Of a stretch of DNA of 64,000 nt, positions 17,877-26,970 are shown piece by piece; the first letter of the stretch is position 1, and each line of letters begins with the position of its first letter. Under the pieces are notes generated by a model. It ran no database searches. It saw only the letters and a program-made list of their open reading frames with translations, and was not told the DNA's origin. Made by a program: the position numbers and the translations under genes. The DNA lies in NCBI RefSeq assembly GCF_000172555.1, contig NZ_ABOX02000033.1:1-64000 (forward strand), written 5' to 3'. Source of the stretch: Pedosphaera parvula Ellin514 (GTDB taxonomy: Bacteria > Verrucomicrobiota > Verrucomicrobiia > Limisphaerales > Pedosphaeraceae).

Positions 17877-19556
17877 TCAATCCAATGGCTGAGGAATAGC
17901 CGCCCCGTCTTTCCGGGGGTCAGATGCGCCATAATTGACACCGGTCCCGAAATCTCTCATGACGGCCTGGCCACCTCCGACTGATTGCGTAAAATCACCG
18001 CGCAAATAGATATCATGTCCTTTGGCTGCGAGTTCTTCGCGCACTTCATGTGGAATGCGCCCTTCAAACTGCACATCGCAATTATCGAACGTTAGTTTCG
18101 TAAATCGCGGTGCTTCCAACGCCGCCTGCACGTTCATGTTATGGTCCACCACGTTTGATACAAATTGGGCATGCGCCTGCGATTGATTCCATCCCCCCAT
18201 GATTCCGAAGGCAATCCGCACGTCACCCTTGGCCATCATGGCCGGAATGATGGTATGCAACGGTCTCTTGTGGCCTGCCAGCACATTCGGACTTCCGGGA
18301 TCCAGGCTGAACAAGGCACCGCGATTGTGCAGCACAAACCCCGTTCCGTCCGCGACCAGTCCCGAGCCGAAAGAAGAGTAGTTGCTCTGAATGAACGACA
18401 CCATGTTCCCCTCTGCATCCACCACGCATAAATACGTCGTGTCCTTGCCGGGCTCCAACGGCTTGCCTGCTTCAACCTCACAATTGGCATGCTCCTCATC
18501 GATTTGTACAGCCCTTTTCAACGCGTAACTTTTGGACAATAATTCCGTAGCCGGCACCTGGCTAAACTTGGGATCTGCCACGTACCGCAGCATATCTGCA
18601 TACGCCAGTTTTTTCGCTTCAATCATCACATGCAAAGCCTTGGCGGAATTGTGTCCGTATTCCCACAACGGAAATTTTTCCATCACGTTCAACATTTCCA
18701 GGGCGGCGATACCCTGCCCGTTTGGCGGCATTTCATATACAGTCCAGCCACGATACGTCGTGGAGATCGGCTCAACCCATTCACTCGAATATTTCGCCAA
18801 GTCCTGCATTGTCATGGTTCCACCCATGCGTGCCGAGTACGCCACCAACCGTTTTGCTATCTCCCCCTCATAGAATGCCTTGCGACCGTGTGACGCCAAC
18901 TGCTTCAATGACCATGCCAAATCCGGATTTCTAAAAACTTCACCCACCGCCAATGGATGATTATTTGGCAAATAGGTGTGCGTTGCATTTTTGTCGTTCC
19001 TCAATAACTCCTCGCTGTCCTTCCAATAGATGCTCACCATTTCGGTCACTGGATATCCATCCTCCGCATAGCTAATCGCCGGTTCCAACAACGTTGATAG
19101 CTTCTTTTTCCCAAATCGTTTCAGCATCTTTTCCCAGCCATCCACAACCCCTGGCACGGTCACGCAATCAATTCCAGTCTTCGGCATTTCTGTCGTGCCC
19201 CGCTTCTGCAATTCTTCCCGTGTCAACCGCGCCGGAGTCCACCCGCTCGCATTGATACCGTAAAGCTTCTTCGTCTTTGCCTCGTAAATGATCGCGAACA
19301 TGTCGCCACCCATTCCATTCATCATCGGTGAAACTACCCCCATGACCGCATTCGCCGCGATCGCCGCATCGACTGCATTGCCACCCTTTGCCAAAATCGT
19401 TGCACCGGCCTGCGATGCCAAAGGCGATTCAGTCGCCACCACTCCACGCCGCGAGATCACCATCGACCTCGCCTGCGTCCGATCCTGCGCCAACAACATC
19501 CCTGGCCAGAGAACCACCAACAAAATTGTAAAGAACCACTGATCTTTCGCCCTCAT
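17877..19556 (-). CDS. ggt: Gamma-glutamyltransferase (secreted)
   Basis: The product is 559 residues with a signal peptide (MRAKDQWFFTILLVVLWPGMLLAQ). The large-subunit part has GVVATESPLASQAGATILAKGGNAVDAAIAANA and NGMGGDMFAIIYE. The autocatalytic cleavage site sits before T373 in KDTTYLCVVDAEGN, and the small subunit continues with SSFGSGLVADGTGFVLHNRG and HTIIPAM. The enzyme removes or transfers gamma-glutamyl groups from glutathione and related peptides in the periplasm. Its ATG overlaps the stop of the upstream amidohydrolase gene (ATGA, 19553-19556), so translation is probably coupled. GGT homologues also include cephalosporin acylases, so substrate class is less certain than the fold. 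Confidence 0.93.
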   Translation of the reverse strand: MRAKDQWFFTILLVVLWPGMLLAQDRTQARSMVISRRGVVATESPLASQAGATILAKGGNAVDAAIAANAVMGVVSPMMNGMGGDMFAIIYEAKTKKLYGINASGWTPARLTREELQKRGTTEMPKTGIDCVTVPGVVDGWEKMLKRFGKKKLSTLLEPAISYAEDGYPVTEMVSIYWKDSEELLRNDKNATHTYLPNNHPLAVGEVFRNPDLAWSLKQLASHGRKAFYEGEIAKRLVAYSARMGGTMTMQDLAKYSSEWVEPISTTYRGWTVYEMPPNGQGIAALEMLNVMEKFPLWEYGHNSAKALHVMIEAKKLAYADMLRYVADPKFSQVPATELLSKSYALKRAVQIDEEHANCEVEAGKPLEPGKDTTYLCVVDAEGNMVSFIQSNYSSFGSGLVADGTGFVLHNRGALFSLDPGSPNVLAGHKRPLHTIIPAMMAKGDVRIAFGIMGGWNQSQAHAQFVSNVVDHNMNVQAALEAPRFTKLTFDNCDVQFEGRIPHEVREELAAKGHDIYLRGDFTQSVGGGQAVMRDFGTGVNYGASDPRKDGAAIPQPLD

Positions 19557-20854
19557 TTAATCCCTTCCTTGTTTGAATGATCGTTCAAGAAATCAATCAC
19601 CAGATTTGACATGACCTTTACCCCCACCGGTAGGCATTCTTCATCGATATCAAAACCTGGTGTGTGAATGTCGGCCGTAATTCCCTTGGCCTTGTTACCG
19701 GAGCCCAATCGATATAAAAATCCCGGAACAACTTCCTGATAACATGAGAAATCCTCCGCCCCCATCCGTGGCGTCACTTCCACCACATTAGTTGCTCCAA
19801 CCACCCGTCGGATCGTCGGCAAGACTTCCACCACCAACGTCGGATCATTGTAAACGACGCTCGTGATTGGCTCGAATTTCACCTCATACGTCGCCCCATA
19901 GGCTTTCGTCACCCCGTCCAGCGTCTCGTTCACCAATGCCTCCACCTTCTTTCTCACCTCTGGGCTGAAAGTCCGCAACGTCCCTTCCATCTTCACTTCA
20001 TCGGTCATGATGTTGCGCCGTGTCCCGCCATGAATTGTCCCAATGGTCAATATCACCGGATCGAAGGTGTCAACGCGCCGACTCTTGATGCTCTGCAGCG
20101 CGGTCACACACTGTGCCGCCACTACGATCGTATCAATGCCCCGGTCGGGATGCGCCGCATGCCCCATCTTGCCATGCAAAACAATATCCATGTTATCCGC
20201 TGAAGCCTGTGCTGCGCCTGAACAGAACCCAATCTGCCCCGCTTCCAATTCAGGCGACACATGCAACCCAAATATCGCCAGCGGCTTTGGATTCTCCAGT
20301 GCCCCCTGTTTGATCATCAATGCCGCGCCACCCTCCTCACCGGGCGGCGTCCCTTCTTCGGCTGGCTGAAAAATAAACTTCACCGAGCCCGGCAACTGGT
20401 CTTTCATCCGGCTTAAAACCTCCGCCACACCCAATTCAATTGTTGTATGCGCATCATGCCCACACGCATGTTTAACTCCCGGCACCAGCGATTTATAAGG
20501 CACCGCATTCGTCTCCGTAATTGGCAACGCATCCATGTCCGCCCGCACAGCTACCACTGGCCCCGGCTTTCCTCCCTTCAACAAACCCACTACTCCATGC
20601 CCTGCCACATTCGTCCTCACCTCATCAAATCCCAATGCCCGCAACCGCTCCGCCACTATCTGCGACGTCCTCACCTCACGATTCCCCAATTCGGGATGCA
20701 TGTGGATATCCCGCCTTTGTTCCACTAACTTGGATTGCATTGCCGTCACCGCCCTCTCGATATTCGCCGTATTTCCCCCCAACGCTCCCGTTTGCGCCAT
20801 CACAGTCGTCACCAGGCTCGCGCTCACCATGCCCGCATAGAAAATTGATTTCAT
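19553..20854 (-). CDS. Secreted M20D-family amidohydrolase
   Basis: The ATG at 20854 gives 433 residues with a signal peptide (MKSIFYAGMVSASLVTTVMAQ). The frame is open to 21160, but that extension is not protein-like. Metal and catalytic motifs are RRDIHMHPELGNRE, VAVRADMDALPI, KHACGHDAHT, FQPAEEG and the late TPRMGAEDFSCYQ. M20D enzymes (hippuricase, IAA-amino-acid hydrolase, AbgA/B-like) split N-acyl or aminobenzoyl amino acids. Most are cytoplasmic, so a secreted form is notable. It shares a 4-bp overlap with the ggt gene. The pair suggests stepwise extracytoplasmic breakdown of acylated or gamma-glutamyl amino acids (inference). Confidence 0.9.
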   Translation of the reverse strand: MKSIFYAGMVSASLVTTVMAQTGALGGNTANIERAVTAMQSKLVEQRRDIHMHPELGNREVRTSQIVAERLRALGFDEVRTNVAGHGVVGLLKGGKPGPVVAVRADMDALPITETNAVPYKSLVPGVKHACGHDAHTTIELGVAEVLSRMKDQLPGSVKFIFQPAEEGTPPGEEGGAALMIKQGALENPKPLAIFGLHVSPELEAGQIGFCSGAAQASADNMDIVLHGKMGHAAHPDRGIDTIVVAAQCVTALQSIKSRRVDTFDPVILTIGTIHGGTRRNIMTDEVKMEGTLRTFSPEVRKKVEALVNETLDGVTKAYGATYEVKFEPITSVVYNDPTLVVEVLPTIRRVVGATNVVEVTPRMGAEDFSCYQEVVPGFLYRLGSGNKAKGITADIHTPGFDIDEECLPVGVKVMSNLVIDFLNDHSNKEGIK

Positions 20855-21181
20855 CGGATACCCTCTATTCAAATCGAACTCGCCCCAATCCGCAATCGCT
20901 TTCGATGGTCCTCCCACCCCTTCGCCACGCGATCTGATGGAGCTGAGATCCCATTTCGATTCTGGATTTGGCATTCTGCATTCTGGTGTCGAGAAAATTT
21001 TACCTTCCGGACCCCGATTCACCCAGTAATTCAGAAATCGGCACAAATATTTCCCGGTGCGCTCATAAATGGTCCTCAAATTCCTGGCGACCATTTTGCC
21101 AAAAGGGGATGGACCTACGCTGTCCACCCGCGGAATTATCTTTCTTTGATCCGCAACCACATAGGTGGAAATAGAAATTTA
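20855..21181. other. Intergenic gap, 327 bp
   Basis: This lies between the amidohydrolase gene and the upstream lipoprotein gene, both on the minus strand. It probably holds the promoter of the amidohydrolase-ggt pair. I see no strong hairpin, repeat or small gene. Confidence 0.45.
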
Positions 21182-22165
21182 CTACTGGTGAGCCTCTGCA
21201 GATTCCGGCCAGATAAAACGATATTTGTGACGCTCCAGCAAACTGGCTTTTCTGGCATTGGGCAGTTCTTGAATATCCTCAACTTTATAGCTGGCCACCG
21301 AAGGCATCAAACTCTTAGTATCAGTGATGACTTCCGCCCGCATTTCCCGTCGTATTTCGGGGGTTTCAGCCCGGGTCACTTTCTCTGCTCGAGCCTCCTT
21401 GCTTGCAATAGGGGATACTGTGTTACTGACCGATCCAACCGTTTCGGTGCGCGCTGCCAGCTCTCGCCGTCTCAGAAAAACAAAATTTGCATTGGTCGGG
21501 ACTGCTCCAAAATTTTCTATGACCGGCTCAAACTGGTTATTATCCGTTCCGACCCGGGATTGCGCCGCACTCGGGCGTACAGTCCTCTTGCCCGCCTCCA
21601 GACCAATCCAGGCTTCAACCCAGGCATTCCAGCATCGCGAGATCATCTGCTCACACATGCTTCGCGCTGCCGGATCATCCACTGCTTGAGAAATATCCTG
21701 ATGGCTTCCCCCACTAAGGTTGGTGGACGCCTTATCCGCCATCTCGCTTGCATGATTGAATGATTCAGAAATGTTCCCACCTCCCAGAAAATGGCCCGCT
21801 CGGCTGATGCGCATGGGAGGCAACGAGCGATATACCGCGCTGGCCAACTCCGCCGCCTTCTTCGATTCTGGTGTGTTGATCGGATGTTTGTTTACAGTTT
21901 TCACTTCTACGTCCAACCAGCGAAGCACGAGTTCATCGTTCCGATTTGTCTCGAGTAATAACGTGTGCAAAAACTTGATTCGCTCACCATCCCGTTGAAC
22001 CTGCTCCTCAACCTGAAATTTCACCGGGACTGGCCAGGCAAACTCCAATCTATGCGTCGGCTTCGCGCTCGTGCTCACCTCTGCCGGCTCTCTGGCACAG
22101 CCAATAAGAACACTGGCCAAAACAGCTCCCAATATTAACAACATATTTTCGATCTCATTTTTCAT
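21182..22165 (-). CDS. Lipoprotein of unknown function
   Basis: The product is 327 residues with a lipoprotein signal (MLLILGAVLASVLIGC, Cys near residue 23). The first half reads like a DUF6263-type or surface lipoprotein core (HRLEFAWPVPVKFQVEEQVQRDGERIKF, LLLETNRNDELVLRWLDVEV). The centre contains WNAWVEAWIGLEAGKR. The second half is charged and rich in Glu, Arg and Ala (ASKEARAEKVTRAETPEIRREMRAE), probably extended or helical. I cannot assign a family. It is transcribed in the direction of the amidohydrolase-ggt pair, 327 bp upstream of it. Confidence 0.75.
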   Translation of the reverse strand: MKNEIENMLLILGAVLASVLIGCAREPAEVSTSAKPTHRLEFAWPVPVKFQVEEQVQRDGERIKFLHTLLLETNRNDELVLRWLDVEVKTVNKHPINTPESKKAAELASAVYRSLPPMRISRAGHFLGGGNISESFNHASEMADKASTNLSGGSHQDISQAVDDPAARSMCEQMISRCWNAWVEAWIGLEAGKRTVRPSAAQSRVGTDNNQFEPVIENFGAVPTNANFVFLRRRELAARTETVGSVSNTVSPIASKEARAEKVTRAETPEIRREMRAEVITDTKSLMPSVASYKVEDIQELPNARKASLLERHKYRFIWPESAEAHQ

Positions 22166-22548
22166 TTATCAACGCCTCAATACTGCATTTAAGCCAGTTA
22201 CCGGAGGAATCTCAAACACAGAATCGCTTCCTGGCTCTTCTCCAGGCAATCCCGGGATTCAACAAACCTGTGGCTTGCGGCTCATCGCCTCCGTCACCTT
22301 GCGCTCCACAATCACATCGACGTTATTCCGGTCCGATTAGGCGGCGAATTGAAATTTCTCCGTCTCATTCCATTCATCCGCGAGCTTTCATTTTGGCCCC
22401 CGGCAGGCAAGTTTCACCATGGTCCTATTTGTCCGGGTAATTTCGTGATTCCTGCTTCTTCCTCATGTTTGGACACAGAAAATACCTGCGATATATCGAT
22501 AGCTGTTACCCATTGGCGTGAAACCCTTTTCGAACTATACTGGAAGCA
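22166..22548. other. Intergenic gap, 383 bp, divergent promoters
   Basis: This divergent region between the lipoprotein (minus) and the histidine kinase (plus) must hold both promoters. A 10-bp perfect palindrome CGATATATCG lies at 22489-22498, 50 bp before the kinase start. I see no small gene. Confidence 0.4.
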
Positions 22549-24273
22549 ATGAGTAACGTCCCATCCGGGGAATCGAAACGTGAAGCAGGTGTGACGATTA
22601 GCGCCGCAAATTCAGTGCATTATCTCGAGGCTGTTTGTAATCATGCCACGGTTGCCTTATTTATCGTCAATGAGCATCGGCAATGTGTTTACATGAATCC
22701 CGCCGCCGAAAAGCTTACTGGTTTTTCCTTCGCCGAAGTGCATGGCCAAATCCTGCATGAGCTGATGCATCACACCCATCCGAATGGAACTCCCTACCTG
22801 GCGAAGGACTGCCCCCTCGACCGATCCGTGCCGGAAAAGCACCAGCTTCATGGCGAGGATATCTTCATTCATAAGGACGGTCACTTTTACCCGGTCGCTT
22901 ATACCGTCAGCCCCATTCATCATCAAAGCGGCGGACTCGTCGGAAGCGTGGTTGAACTCACAGATATTTCCCAACGCAAAAAGGACGAGAATATTCTTCA
23001 CGAACAAACCCGTTCCTTGCAAGTCATCAATCGCGTAGGTGCACTGCTTGCCGCTGAACTCGATCTGCAAAAAATTGTCCAGGCGGCCACCGATGCCGGT
23101 CGCGAAATCACTGGAGCACAATTCGGTGCCTTCTTCTACAACGTCACTGACCGCCATGGGGACAATTACACTCTCTACACGCTCTCCGGCATTCCGCGCG
23201 AAGCCTTTGCAAAATTCCCGATGCCCCGTGCCACCCACCTCTTCGGCCCCACTTTCCGTGGGGAAGGCATCGTCCGCATCGGCGACGTCCTCAAGGACCC
23301 CCGCTATGGCAGGAACGCACCTTATCACGGCATGCCCAAAGGCCATCTTCCCGTGCGCAGTTATCTCGCTGTTCCCGTCATTTCACGTTCGGGCGAAGTG
23401 CTCGGTGGTCTGTTCTTCGGCCATGCAGAACCTGATGTCTTCACCGCCAACGCTGAGAACATCCTCAAAGCGATTGCGGGTCAGGCCGCCATCGCCATTG
23501 ATAACGCTCAACTCTACGCCAAGGTTCAGCATCAGGCGGAAGAACTGGAAGAAAAGGTGCAAAAACGCACCGAGTCCCTGCGCGAAGCTCTCGCTCAGAT
23601 GCAGGAGTTTTCCTACAGCGTCTCCCATGATCTGCGCGCCCCGCTCCGCGCAATACAAGGTTACTCGCGGGTTCTGCTCGATGAATATGCCGAAAAGCTC
23701 GGCACAGAAGGCCGTTCCTATCTGACACGAATGGCCCTCAGCTCCGAGCGCCTCGACCAATTAACTCGGGACGTGCTTACATTGAGCCGACTCGGCCGCG
23801 AGGATGTGGAACTTAAACCCATCCAACTCAAACCAATTATTCAGGATATCGTCCAAACCTATCCCCGACTCCAACCACCCCAGACCGAACTCACCATTGT
23901 CGAATCCCTTTTAGACGTGATCGGCCATGAATCGTTGCTAACCCAGGTCATCTCCAATCTCCTCGTCAACGCTTCTAAATTTGTCGCAGCCGACATCCAA
24001 CCCTGCATTCGCATCTGGACCGAGGCTGACGGCGACCACGTTCGATTGTGGATTGAAGACAACGGCATGGGCATTAAACCCGAACATCACGAAAGGATCT
24101 TCCGCATCTTCGAGCGCGGCCAGGCCGACAGCTCCTACGAAGGCACCGGCATAGGCCTCGCCATCGTCCGCCGCGCCGTCGAGCGCATGGAAGGAACCGT
24201 CGGCGTCGAATCCGACGGCGCCACCGGCAGCCGCTTTTGGGTCCAACTACCAAAAGCCCCCGCCGTAGCTTAA
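22549..24273 (+). CDS. PAS-GAF sensor histidine kinase
   Basis: The product is 574 residues with no TM segment, so it is cytoplasmic. Residues about 20-145 are a PAS domain (FIVNEHRQCVYMNPAAEKLTG) with its C-terminal PAC strand ending TDISQRKK. Residues about 165-325 are a GAF domain (LDLQKIVQAATDAGREITGAQFG, YLAVPVISRSGEVLGGLFFG). A coiled-coil linker (about 330-350) leads to the HisKA helix with H360 in SYSVSHDLRAPLRAI. The HATPase domain has an N box (NLLVNASKF), DNGMGI, an FERG segment and GTGIGLAIVRR. The kinase type is close to bacteriophytochrome-like orphan kinases. No response regulator is adjacent; two single-domain receivers lie at 37.7-38.6 kb and could be partners (speculative). 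Confidence 0.92.
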   Translation: MSNVPSGESKREAGVTISAANSVHYLEAVCNHATVALFIVNEHRQCVYMNPAAEKLTGFSFAEVHGQILHELMHHTHPNGTPYLAKDCPLDRSVPEKHQLHGEDIFIHKDGHFYPVAYTVSPIHHQSGGLVGSVVELTDISQRKKDENILHEQTRSLQVINRVGALLAAELDLQKIVQAATDAGREITGAQFGAFFYNVTDRHGDNYTLYTLSGIPREAFAKFPMPRATHLFGPTFRGEGIVRIGDVLKDPRYGRNAPYHGMPKGHLPVRSYLAVPVISRSGEVLGGLFFGHAEPDVFTANAENILKAIAGQAAIAIDNAQLYAKVQHQAEELEEKVQKRTESLREALAQMQEFSYSVSHDLRAPLRAIQGYSRVLLDEYAEKLGTEGRSYLTRMALSSERLDQLTRDVLTLSRLGREDVELKPIQLKPIIQDIVQTYPRLQPPQTELTIVESLLDVIGHESLLTQVISNLLVNASKFVAADIQPCIRIWTEADGDHVRLWIEDNGMGIKPEHHERIFRIFERGQADSSYEGTGIGLAIVRRAVERMEGTVGVESDGATGSRFWVQLPKAPAVA

Positions 24274-24495
24274 TGCCCGCTCTTCTTTTTTTACTCCTTT
24301 CCCCCTCAACCGCTCTGTGTAAACCCAATGGGGAAACGCCCCAGAACCCTTTCCACTAACACACCCGTGGCTCATCCATGATTTGGCAGGAAATGCTCTG
24401 AGAAGCACCAGTAGTTCAAAGCTTGGGAAACACTTACAATCGCAAACCGACCATAAACACCACCCCATTTTACAAGCGCCACTCTCCTGGACAAA

Positions 24496-25239
24496 TCACA
24501 CCTCCACCACCAACGCCGGATCGAACCCTTCCACCCTCTCTTCAGGATACCCACGTGGGTTGGCCAACACTCTCGTCCAACCAATCATATAATCCGAACG
24601 CGAATGAATATGACCATGCACCCATAATTTTGCGCCGCTGCGCTCAACGAAATCTTCCATGTCGGAGGCGAACGCTCCATTGAGCGGATCACCGCGGAAC
24701 CTTTCGGTAACTGACTTCCCACTCGGCGAATGATGTGTCACGACCACAATTTTTTTATCGCGATATTTCTCCACCTGCTCGACAAGCCATTGTTTGGATT
24801 CCTCATGATACCTCCTTGTATCGGCAGGCCGCAATACGGCGTCCTCCGGCAGTGTCCGAATCTGCTGATAATCTGCCATGCCCACCTTCGCTGCTGTTGC
24901 TCCAAGGATGGGATCTCCCTCAAGCCGAAAATCTGTCCACAAAGTCGCTCCCAGAAAAACCACATCATCGATCCTGACCACATCATTTTCGAGTACATGG
25001 ACATTTGTCCCGGCAGTGAGACGCTTCAATTTTCGTCAGTTCGGGAATCCTATTTCCATAGACTCATGATTACCCAGCACATACACCACCGGCGTCCCTT
25101 CATCAAAAGCTCCAACACCAATTCAAACACTTAACCCGTTATGAATATCCCCAGCCAGCACAATGGCATCAGCCTTACCATTCGGCGGCTTAAAATCAGC
25201 AAACTCGATGTGTAAATCACTTAGAACTCGGACCCTCAT
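24496..25239 (-). pseudogene. Metallophosphoesterase, disrupted
   Basis: The minus strand starts MRVRVLSDLHIEFADF at 25239 with LAGDIH, the first two calcineurin-like metal motifs, then hits TGA after GLSV. In the same frame the family sequence resumes (AFDEGTPVVYVLGNHES). At the NHE motif one base is missing (GNHE-FYGNRIPELTK is only readable after a frame change). A third change is needed at a run of A before LKRLTAGTNVHVLEND. From 25029 the frame is intact to 24496 (VVVTHHSPSG, WVHGHIHSR). At least three lesions fall within about 100 bp while the C-terminal two-thirds look healthy. It is either a recent pseudogene or a cluster of sequencing errors. Confidence 0.82.
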
Positions 25240-25513
25240 CGTCTAAAGAGCGTAATGCAACTGCGTCCACAATCTCAAATATCAAATTCGAACGCCACGC
25301 ACCCGGCCTCACATTTCATTCTCCGCCCGGCAACGAGCATTTTCCCGTCCCTTATCCTGTTTGACGTCTTGAAATGAGACAATTCCGAGGTTTGCCGCGA
25401 TTCAGGATGGCCAATCAATTGTTGGCGAGTCATCGGCATGGAGAATGCTGCCCAACCCTGACTTATGGTTTGCAACACAATCATCACAAACAGGCTGCTT
25501 TTATTCAATATCC

Positions 25514-26965
25514 ATGGTTTTTAGTTCACCCATATTTCTTTTCCTGTTTTTGCCGATCGTCCTGACGTTGTATTCTGTTCTTCCTGGACTGCGCGCGAGA
25601 AACCTTTGGCTGCTCGTGGTGAGCGTTGTTTTCTATGCCTGGGGAGAGGTTGATTTTGTCTTCCTGATGCTCGGCTCCACTTTCATGAATTACCTGCTCG
25701 GGTTGTGGGTGGATCATGAAATCGAACTTGTCCGCCGCAAGTGGGCCGTTGGTCTCGCAGTTGCCATCAATATCGGTCTGCTTGCCTTTTTCAAATACGC
25801 CAACTTTTTCGTGTCCAACCTCAATTCACTTTTGGGAGTTTTACACGTCGGCTTCGTTCATTTGGCCACAGTACGTCTGCCTATTGGAATCTCGTTCTTT
25901 ACTTTTCACGCGCTCTCCTACGTCATCGATATCTACCGTCAAAAGAGCAAAGCCGCAAGAAACCCTGCCGATGTGGCATTTTATATTTTTTTCTTCCCAC
26001 AACTGATCGCCGGCCCAATTCTCCGCTGGAGCGCCATCGCCCCCCAGATTGCACGACGTTTCGTCACGCGTGCAGGCTTGACTGAAGGGATCCGGCGTTT
26101 TATCTGGGGGCTTGCCAAAAAAATGCTTTTGGCAAATAGCCTGGCTGGTCCGGCCGATCAAATCTTTGCCTTGCCCGCAGATGGCCTTTCCCCCGCTCTC
26201 GCCTGGACCGGTGCGCTCTGCTACACCTTGCAGATCTACTTCGATTTCTCCGGTTATTCGGACATGGCAATCGGCTTGGGCAAGATGTTTGGCTTCGAGT
26301 TCATTGAGAATTTCAACTATCCGTACACCGCCACATCAATCAAAGACTTCTGGCACCGCTGGCATATCTCCCTCTCAACCTGGTTCCGCGATTATCTTTA
26401 TTTTCCGCTCGGAGGTAATCGCTGTTCCCCTGCCCGCACCGGTCTCAATCTTGTCATCGTCTTTTTTCTCTGTGGCCTCTGGCATGGAGCCAGTTGGACG
26501 TTCGTGATCTGGGGACTTTATCATGGACTTTTTCTCGTCCTGGAACGCACTTCTTTTGGACCGTTGATGGAATCAATCCCCCGCCCCATGCGTCACCTCT
26601 ACACCCTGATTGCCGTCGTCGTCGGTTGGGTTCTATTTCGAGCGGACTCATTGTCACAAGCCCTCTCTTTCATTGGCACAATGTTTTGCCTCCACCCTGC
26701 CACCACCAGCCAGCCTCTGTTACGGTATTTGACTAATCAGGCAATTTTCGGTTTGAACTTCGGCGTCATTCTCTCAACTCCATTTTGGCCTGTCTTGAAG
26801 GAGGCATGCGTTCGCCGCGGGCAGACGCTTCCAAACTCAATTCGCCCTCTGACACAGTCGTTGGCCACGTTTGCTGAGCCGGTTCTCCTGATTGTTACTC
26901 TCTTGCTCGCCGCTTCCTGCCTGGCTGCCGGAACCTACAATCCATTCATTTACTTCAGGTTTTGA
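25514..26965 (+). CDS. MBOAT O-acyltransferase, AlgI-like
   Basis: The ATG at 25514 (MVFSSPIFLFLFLPIVLTLY) gives 483 residues with about 10 or more TM helices. The frame is open to 25445, but the membrane protein begins at this Met. MBOAT signatures are present: LPIGISFFTFHALSYVIDIYR, FFPQLIAGPI, FWHRWHISLSTWFRDYLYFPLGGNR (H281, H284) and the catalytic-His segment LCGLWHGASWTF (H324). AlgI-like proteins pass acetyl groups across the membrane for O-acetylation of exopolysaccharide. The next gene starts 5 bp downstream and encodes the AlgJ-like partner. Confidence 0.94.
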   Translation: MVFSSPIFLFLFLPIVLTLYSVLPGLRARNLWLLVVSVVFYAWGEVDFVFLMLGSTFMNYLLGLWVDHEIELVRRKWAVGLAVAINIGLLAFFKYANFFVSNLNSLLGVLHVGFVHLATVRLPIGISFFTFHALSYVIDIYRQKSKAARNPADVAFYIFFFPQLIAGPILRWSAIAPQIARRFVTRAGLTEGIRRFIWGLAKKMLLANSLAGPADQIFALPADGLSPALAWTGALCYTLQIYFDFSGYSDMAIGLGKMFGFEFIENFNYPYTATSIKDFWHRWHISLSTWFRDYLYFPLGGNRCSPARTGLNLVIVFFLCGLWHGASWTFVIWGLYHGLFLVLERTSFGPLMESIPRPMRHLYTLIAVVVGWVLFRADSLSQALSFIGTMFCLHPATTSQPLLRYLTNQAIFGLNFGVILSTPFWPVLKEACVRRGQTLPNSIRPLTQSLATFAEPVLLIVTLLLAASCLAAGTYNPFIYFRF

Positions 26966-26970
26966 AAAGA

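Noticed and set aside
20855-21160. N-terminal extension of the amidohydrolase frame
   Set aside because: The sequence before the signal peptide at 20854 is not protein-like, and a clean signal sequence starts at 20854.
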